Source: Persicobacter psychrovividus (GTDB taxonomy: Bacteria > Bacteroidota > Bacteroidia > Cytophagales > Cyclobacteriaceae). From it: a stretch of DNA of 64,000 nucleotides. The DNA lies in contig NZ_AP025292.1 of assembly GCF_036492425.1 (NCBI RefSeq), positions 1,240,001-1,304,000 on the forward strand, in the 5' to 3' direction. Of the stretch, positions 59,784-64,000 are shown piece by piece; the stretch's first letter is position 1, and each line of letters starts with the position of its first letter. The position numbers and the translations under genes were made by a program. The notes below the pieces were generated by a model. The model saw nothing but the letters and a program-made list of their open reading frames with translations. It had not been told where the DNA came from and did no database searches.

Positions 59784-61466
59784 TTATTGATGGTTTTTGC
59801 TTGACAGGATTCTTTTATCGCTCAGCTGGTTTTCATTAAATTTTTTAACGGGTCTGGGGAGCCCTTCTTCAAGCGGGAATTTGATCATAAAAGTAGTCCC
59901 TTTCCCCAGTTCACTCATCACTGTTACCGTTCCGTGGTGGAGTTCAACAAACTGCTTCACGAAGGCCAGCCCGATTCCCGTTCCTTTAATATTTTCTGTA
60001 TTTTTTGCCCTGAAAAAGGGATTGAAAAGTTTGGGGATTTCCTTTTGCGCAATCCCAATTCCCTGGTCGGTAACAGAAATGTTGTAGTGTTTTTTTGAGG
60101 CCGATAATCGCAAAGAAACGCGGTCACCATTTGGGGAATACTTGATGGCATTGGACAACAGGTTGCCTAAAATGTGTTCCATGAGATAAGTGTCGGCATA
60201 CACGATCAGCTGTTCTACATTGGCGGAAAACTGAATACGGTCTTTGCTTTCAGAAAATTTTTGTTTGTCCAAAATGGTATGGATAAAGGAGACCATGTCC
60301 AATTGCACGGGCTTTATCTGCACTTCATTGGCCTCCAACTTTCCAAAATCCAGTAATCTTTCCATCATCACAGTCAGGCTGTTTACAGAGTGAAAAACCT
60401 GGTCATATTTTCGTTTTGCAAAAGCATTCTCTTCACCTGAATGCAGCTGAAGGATTTCTATGGCGCTGTAAATGGTCGTCAGTGGGGTTCTGAATTGATG
60501 GGACACCATTGCGATAAACTCATTTTTCATTTTATTGATTTCGAGTTCCTTCTTCAGAGAGGACATCAATTGTTTTTCATGCTCTTTTTGTGTGGTAATA
60601 TTCTGAACAATCAGCTGAACAAAAGCGCCATTTTTCTTATTGCGGAGGTGCTTTTGGTTGATCCGTAAATATACCCGTTGCTGAAAGGCACGAAAGTCAC
60701 TTTCATAAATCGTATCTCCCTCCTGTGGTCTTACAAGGCTGCGGAGCAGGTCCAATTGTTTTGATGCCCTCATTGGCCCCAGGATCCTATCCACGGAAGC
60801 ACTTTTATACCTGATATTGAGGTCATCATCAAATTTGACAATAAAGAAGTCATTTTCAATTGCCTCAATCAATTGTTGCTGATCTTCATTGGTGTCTTTC
60901 AGCCGGATCGCTCGGTGATTGTCCTGTCGTTTGAAAAGCCAAAGCGAGATGGAAGTCATGGTGTTCACGGTGATGAGTTGCCCAATCCTGCCAGGTAGGG
61001 CATCCTGCATTGGTGCGGAAATTTCAGGAAACAGCAGGTTGATTTTTACCAGCGCAATAATTAATAGGGTAGAGAAAATAAAGTAGAGGCCATGTTTTCG
61101 GTTGTCGAGCAAATTGTAATTGATCACATGAAAGCAAATCAATAAAAGAGGAGATGGACCTACAATTCCGCCCATGGCGACAAAATCTGCAGTAAAAATG
61201 ACCACTTCCGAAGAGAGGAATAGTAAAACGGCCCAGTTGAATTTTCTCAGGTACCTGTTAAGGATCAGTACCAAAGAATTGGCCACCACCAAATAGCTGA
61301 AGGCGAAAAGATAGATCTTTGGCAGTTGAAGTGTTGAATGCAAGAGGCCGTTAATAAGCGCGGCCGAGACCATTATTAAAGCAATAATGTTCACGACTTT
61401 TTCAGCCAAAGTGAATTTGGAATCGGTACCTGTTAATTGACTAAAAAGCCTGATTATTCCATTCAT
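59784..61466 (-). CDS. Membrane sensor histidine kinase, paralog 1
   Basis: 560 residues. About six membrane segments fill residues 20-175 (e.g. VVNIIALIMVSAALINGLL, IYLFAFSYLVVANSLVLIL, GIVGPSPLLLICFHVINYNLL). They are followed by a PAS-like domain (about 195-300), HisKA with the phospho-acceptor motif MVSHQFRTPLTTI near 320, and a HATPase_c domain with N box NLLSNAIKYSPNG, G1 TDQGIGIA, F box PFFRAKNTEN and G2 GTGIGLAFVKQF. It autophosphorylates on the His in response to an unknown signal. No response regulator is adjacent in the window. Confidence 0.92.
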   Translation of the reverse strand: MNGIIRLFSQLTGTDSKFTLAEKVVNIIALIMVSAALINGLLHSTLQLPKIYLFAFSYLVVANSLVLILNRYLRKFNWAVLLFLSSEVVIFTADFVAMGGIVGPSPLLLICFHVINYNLLDNRKHGLYFIFSTLLIIALVKINLLFPEISAPMQDALPGRIGQLITVNTMTSISLWLFKRQDNHRAIRLKDTNEDQQQLIEAIENDFFIVKFDDDLNIRYKSASVDRILGPMRASKQLDLLRSLVRPQEGDTIYESDFRAFQQRVYLRINQKHLRNKKNGAFVQLIVQNITTQKEHEKQLMSSLKKELEINKMKNEFIAMVSHQFRTPLTTIYSAIEILQLHSGEENAFAKRKYDQVFHSVNSLTVMMERLLDFGKLEANEVQIKPVQLDMVSFIHTILDKQKFSESKDRIQFSANVEQLIVYADTYLMEHILGNLLSNAIKYSPNGDRVSLRLSASKKHYNISVTDQGIGIAQKEIPKLFNPFFRAKNTENIKGTGIGLAFVKQFVELHHGTVTVMSELGKGTTFMIKFPLEEGLPRPVKKFNENQLSDKRILSSKNHQ

Positions 61467-61601
61467 GTATTTTGTGCTACATCATTATTCCTTATTATTT
61501 ATAGCCTTTTCAGAGAAATAAGTTGATGATTACAGCATTTTTTTAAGGGTGATTTACAATTATTTCAAAGGATTCAGAGGTGCTTTCGTACCGCTAAAAG
61601 A

Positions 61602-63272
61602 TCACCTCTCAAGGGTATGGCTCGTTTTTGGGTAAGGGGGCGGTGCTTGTTGGGTGAGGGTAAATTGGTAGGGAAGCTTCAAGGTAAAGACCGTCGCTTT
61701 ATTAATGGTACTTTGGACATTGATTTCTCCACCGTGGAGCTCCACAATTTTTTTGACAAAGGAAAGACCAATCCCCGTTCCTTTGATGTTTTCTGTATTT
61801 TTAGCCCTGTAAAATGGCTCAAATAAGTGAGGGATTTCCTGTGGTGAAATCCCTATTCCATGGTCTTTAATGGCCAATTGACATTCCTGCTGACCATATT
61901 TCAGGGAGATAAAAATATCGCCCTCGGAGTATTTTATTGCATTACTGATCAGGTTAATAATCACATGCTCCATAAAATAGGGGTCAAGGTTCAGGAGTCG
62001 TTCTTCGCCCTCGAATGTAGCTTTAATGCGGTCGATCTTTAAATTGTGGTGAAAGCGCTTCACCTGTGTTAGAAGAATAGCTTTCAGGTTGGTAGGCTGA
62101 ACACGTGCCTGCAATTCGTTGGCTTCCATTTTGCCATAATCGAGCAGCCTTTCCATCATTTCGGTCAAAGAATTGATGGCATCAAAAACCTGATTGAAAC
62201 GCGGCTCAACGGAGGTGCTGGTCAATGGTACTCCTTCGGAAATCTGATATTGAATAAGTTGATTTGCCGACTGAATGGTGGTTAATGGCGTCCTGAATTG
62301 ATGAGAAACCATGGTGATAAATTCATTTTTCATTCGGTTGAGCTCCGATTCTTTTTGTAAGGCATTCAGGATTTTGTTTTCATGTGTTTTTCTGTTGGTA
62401 ATATTTTGAACGATCAGCTGAATGTTCTTACCCGTTTCAGGATCGTCAAATTCATGCTGATTCACACTCAGATAGATTTCTTCTCCATTATCAAATTGGA
62501 ATTTTTTTTCATAGGTCACAGTTGCCACGCCCAGATGTACCAAAGATTGCAACAAGCTTTGCTGCGCATCTTTTGGGATTGTTTGAAGGATTTGGGCCGT
62601 GGAGGGGCTGGTGTAAATTATTTGTTGCTGATGATCGAACTGAACGATAAAAAAGTCATTTTCAATGGCATGAATTAATTGATGTTGGCGGTTGTTGGTA
62701 TATTCTAATTTTACGGCCCGCTGACTGTCTTTGTGTTTGAAGATCCATAATATTGCTGTGGACATGAAATTGATGAGCACAAACTGAATCAGGCGGGAGG
62801 TATTGATGTCGCTAATCTCATTGGAGAGCTGCGGTTGGTAATAATGGACCACACATAAAGCGGGGATGAGGATATTGAAGGTGATAAAGTAATGGAGGTG
62901 AAATTTTTTGTTTAGCAGATTAAAGTTAATGATATGCAAGAGGATCAATAAAATCGGTGCAGGCCCGGTAATTCCTCCCATAATGAAAAAATCAGTGCCA
63001 AATACGGTCAGTTCAGAGAGAATAAAAGGCAATAGGGCCAAATTATGCCATCGGAAAAAGCGATTGAGGGTATAGCTGACAACACCGCATAGCGCAATGA
63101 TAGAAAAACTGTACCGATATGGTTCGGGCATCGCTAACTCCTCAAACAAGACGAGGTTTAACACGGAAGAGAAAGTGGCAAAAAGGGTGATGGCGTTCAA
63201 AGTCCGCACGGCAAGGGTGGTATGGCGATCATCCCCAATGATGATATTTATGAAATGCTTTAGGTGGATCAT
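61602..63272 (-). CDS. Membrane sensor histidine kinase, paralog 2
   Basis: 556 residues with the same architecture as its neighbours: membrane segments over the first about 180 residues (LNAITLFATFSSVLNLVLFEEL; GGITGPAPILLILLHIINFNLL), a PAS-like domain, HisKA with MVSHQFRTPLTTIQ, and HATPase_c with NLISNAIKYSEGD, DHGIGISP, PFYRAKNTEN and GTGIGLSFVKKIVEL. It follows the third kinase gene directly on the same strand and precedes paralog 1, so the three form a tandem array. Confidence 0.92.
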   Translation of the reverse strand: MIHLKHFINIIIGDDRHTTLAVRTLNAITLFATFSSVLNLVLFEELAMPEPYRYSFSIIALCGVVSYTLNRFFRWHNLALLPFILSELTVFGTDFFIMGGITGPAPILLILLHIINFNLLNKKFHLHYFITFNILIPALCVVHYYQPQLSNEISDINTSRLIQFVLINFMSTAILWIFKHKDSQRAVKLEYTNNRQHQLIHAIENDFFIVQFDHQQQIIYTSPSTAQILQTIPKDAQQSLLQSLVHLGVATVTYEKKFQFDNGEEIYLSVNQHEFDDPETGKNIQLIVQNITNRKTHENKILNALQKESELNRMKNEFITMVSHQFRTPLTTIQSANQLIQYQISEGVPLTSTSVEPRFNQVFDAINSLTEMMERLLDYGKMEANELQARVQPTNLKAILLTQVKRFHHNLKIDRIKATFEGEERLLNLDPYFMEHVIINLISNAIKYSEGDIFISLKYGQQECQLAIKDHGIGISPQEIPHLFEPFYRAKNTENIKGTGIGLSFVKKIVELHGGEINVQSTINKATVFTLKLPYQFTLTQQAPPPYPKTSHTLER

Positions 63273-63317
63273 TGATGGTTGACGTATTTTTCAGGTTTAA
63301 AAATTTATGGCATCACC

Positions 63318-64000
63318 TCAGTAAGGTAAGTCGATTTTTTGGGTAGAACGGTTTGCGCTTTCAGTAGGCAGGTAAGGAATAGTGATCATGAATTTTGAAC
63401 CTTCTGAAGGTTTGCTCTGAACACTTACATTTCCGTGGTGAAGCTCGACGAACTTCTTTACAAACGATAAACCAATGCCTGTACCTTTAAAATTCTCCGT
63501 GTTTTTTGCTCTGAAAAAGGGCTCAAACAACCGCTCAAGCTCAGGGGGCGAAATTCCAATTCCCTGATCGATGAAGGCGATCTGATAATCTGCCGCCTGA
63601 AAATGGACCTTAATCTCTATCGGTTGCTCAGAATACTTAATCGCATTGCTGATCAGGTTAATGATGACATGCTCCAACAGGTTGGCGTCGGCGTACACGG
63701 GCTGTTTTTTTCCTGCTATCGATAAATGAATTTCCCGATCATTTATTCGTTGGGCAATTTGCCGGTTAATCAGTGGCAGCAAGTCTATTTTTCGATAACT
63801 TGGCTGAAGGTCATCGGCTTCAATTCTGCCAAAATCAAGTAATCGCTCCATCATGCCCGTTAAGGATTCAATGGATTCGGAAATTTGATTAAACCTTGGC
63901 TGATATTTCGTCGGTGGCTTTTTAATGTCTTGTTCAATTTGATAGGCAATCAACTGATGCGCACTTTGGATGGTGGTCAGCGGAGTCCTGAACTGATGAG
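63318..64000 (-). CDS. Sensor histidine kinase, paralog 3, 5' part outside the window
   Basis: Only the last about 227 residues are visible. The frame continues through the right edge, beginning (in the window) at HQFRTPLTTIQSAHQLIAYQ of the HisKA domain and continuing through the complete HATPase_c domain (NLISNAIKYSEQP, DQGIGISPPEL, PFFRAKNTENFKGTGIGL). The C-terminus ends TQKIDLPY. The strong similarity to paralogs 1 and 2 suggests the same membrane-plus-PAS front half beyond the edge. Confidence 0.9.
   Translation of the reverse strand, partial: HQFRTPLTTIQSAHQLIAYQIEQDIKKPPTKYQPRFNQISESIESLTGMMERLLDFGRIEADDLQPSYRKIDLLPLINRQIAQRINDREIHLSIAGKKQPVYADANLLEHVIINLISNAIKYSEQPIEIKVHFQAADYQIAFIDQGIGISPPELERLFEPFFRAKNTENFKGTGIGLSFVKKFVELHHGNVSVQSKPSEGSKFMITIPYLPTESANRSTQKIDLPY

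Overview
The window looks like a chromosomal segment of a Bacteroidota bacterium, probably of the Cytophagales type. Supporting signs are: a TonB-dependent receptor with an N-terminal carboxypeptidase-like (CarboxypepD_reg) domain; an NhaC antiporter; M13 peptidase lipoproteins; weak Shine-Dalgarno signals; and promoter boxes of the TAnnTTTG type at several gene starts (e.g. 19996-20003, 41142-41149, 42476-42483, 56436-56443). The genus is inference only.

Layout. 1-7211: two large paralogous PQQ-like beta-propeller proteins (the first cut by the window edge) flank a secreted TIM-barrel/SMP-30 fusion. 7212-10341: an RHS polymorphic-toxin remnant with two toxin-tip/immunity-candidate pairs, embedded in dispersed palindromic repeats. 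10342-23334: housekeeping genes (outer-membrane protein, recQ, nhaC, dapD, Kir channel, threonylcarbamoyl-AMP synthase, pgk) and small lipoproteins. 23661-26374: two secreted His/Met/Asp-rich paralogs, the second followed by an IS1634-like element flanked by a 156-bp direct duplication of that gene's 3' end. 26374-31266: a TonB receptor with a GIN-domain lipoprotein, a small secreted protein and a sugar-type transporter. 31810-33292: a membrane protein, a GNAT acetyltransferase and a MarR regulator. 33293-36867: a second accessory island in which a 1.39-kb unit (orphan toxin tail plus immunity-like gene, in repeat mosaic) is tandemly duplicated. 36868-41659: a TolC/MFS/HlyD efflux operon with a divergent MarR gene and two copies of an operator-like palindrome. 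41662-48853: phenylalanine/tyrosine catabolism (phenylalanine hydroxylase, HPP dioxygenase, homogentisate dioxygenase, fumarylacetoacetase, two-subunit CoA transferase, flavin reductase-like protein). 48854-59615: two C1 (bleomycin-hydrolase-like) peptidases, DHFR, two M13 metallopeptidases, a peroxiredoxin-like protein and small conserved proteins. 59784-64000: three tandem paralogous sensor histidine kinases, the last cut by the window edge.

How the genes work together. The Phe/Tyr genes form a nearly complete route from phenylalanine to fumarate and acetoacetate, and the CoA transferase would activate the acetoacetate. The efflux operon and the MarR gene form a self-contained regulated drug-export module. 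The most unusual content is the pair of accessory islands (7.2-10.3 kb and 33.3-36.9 kb). They share the same set of short inverted-repeat modules, and these modules sit at the 5' edge of every truncated toxin tip seen here. This suggests that the repeats provide, or mark, the joints at which toxin/immunity cassettes are exchanged.
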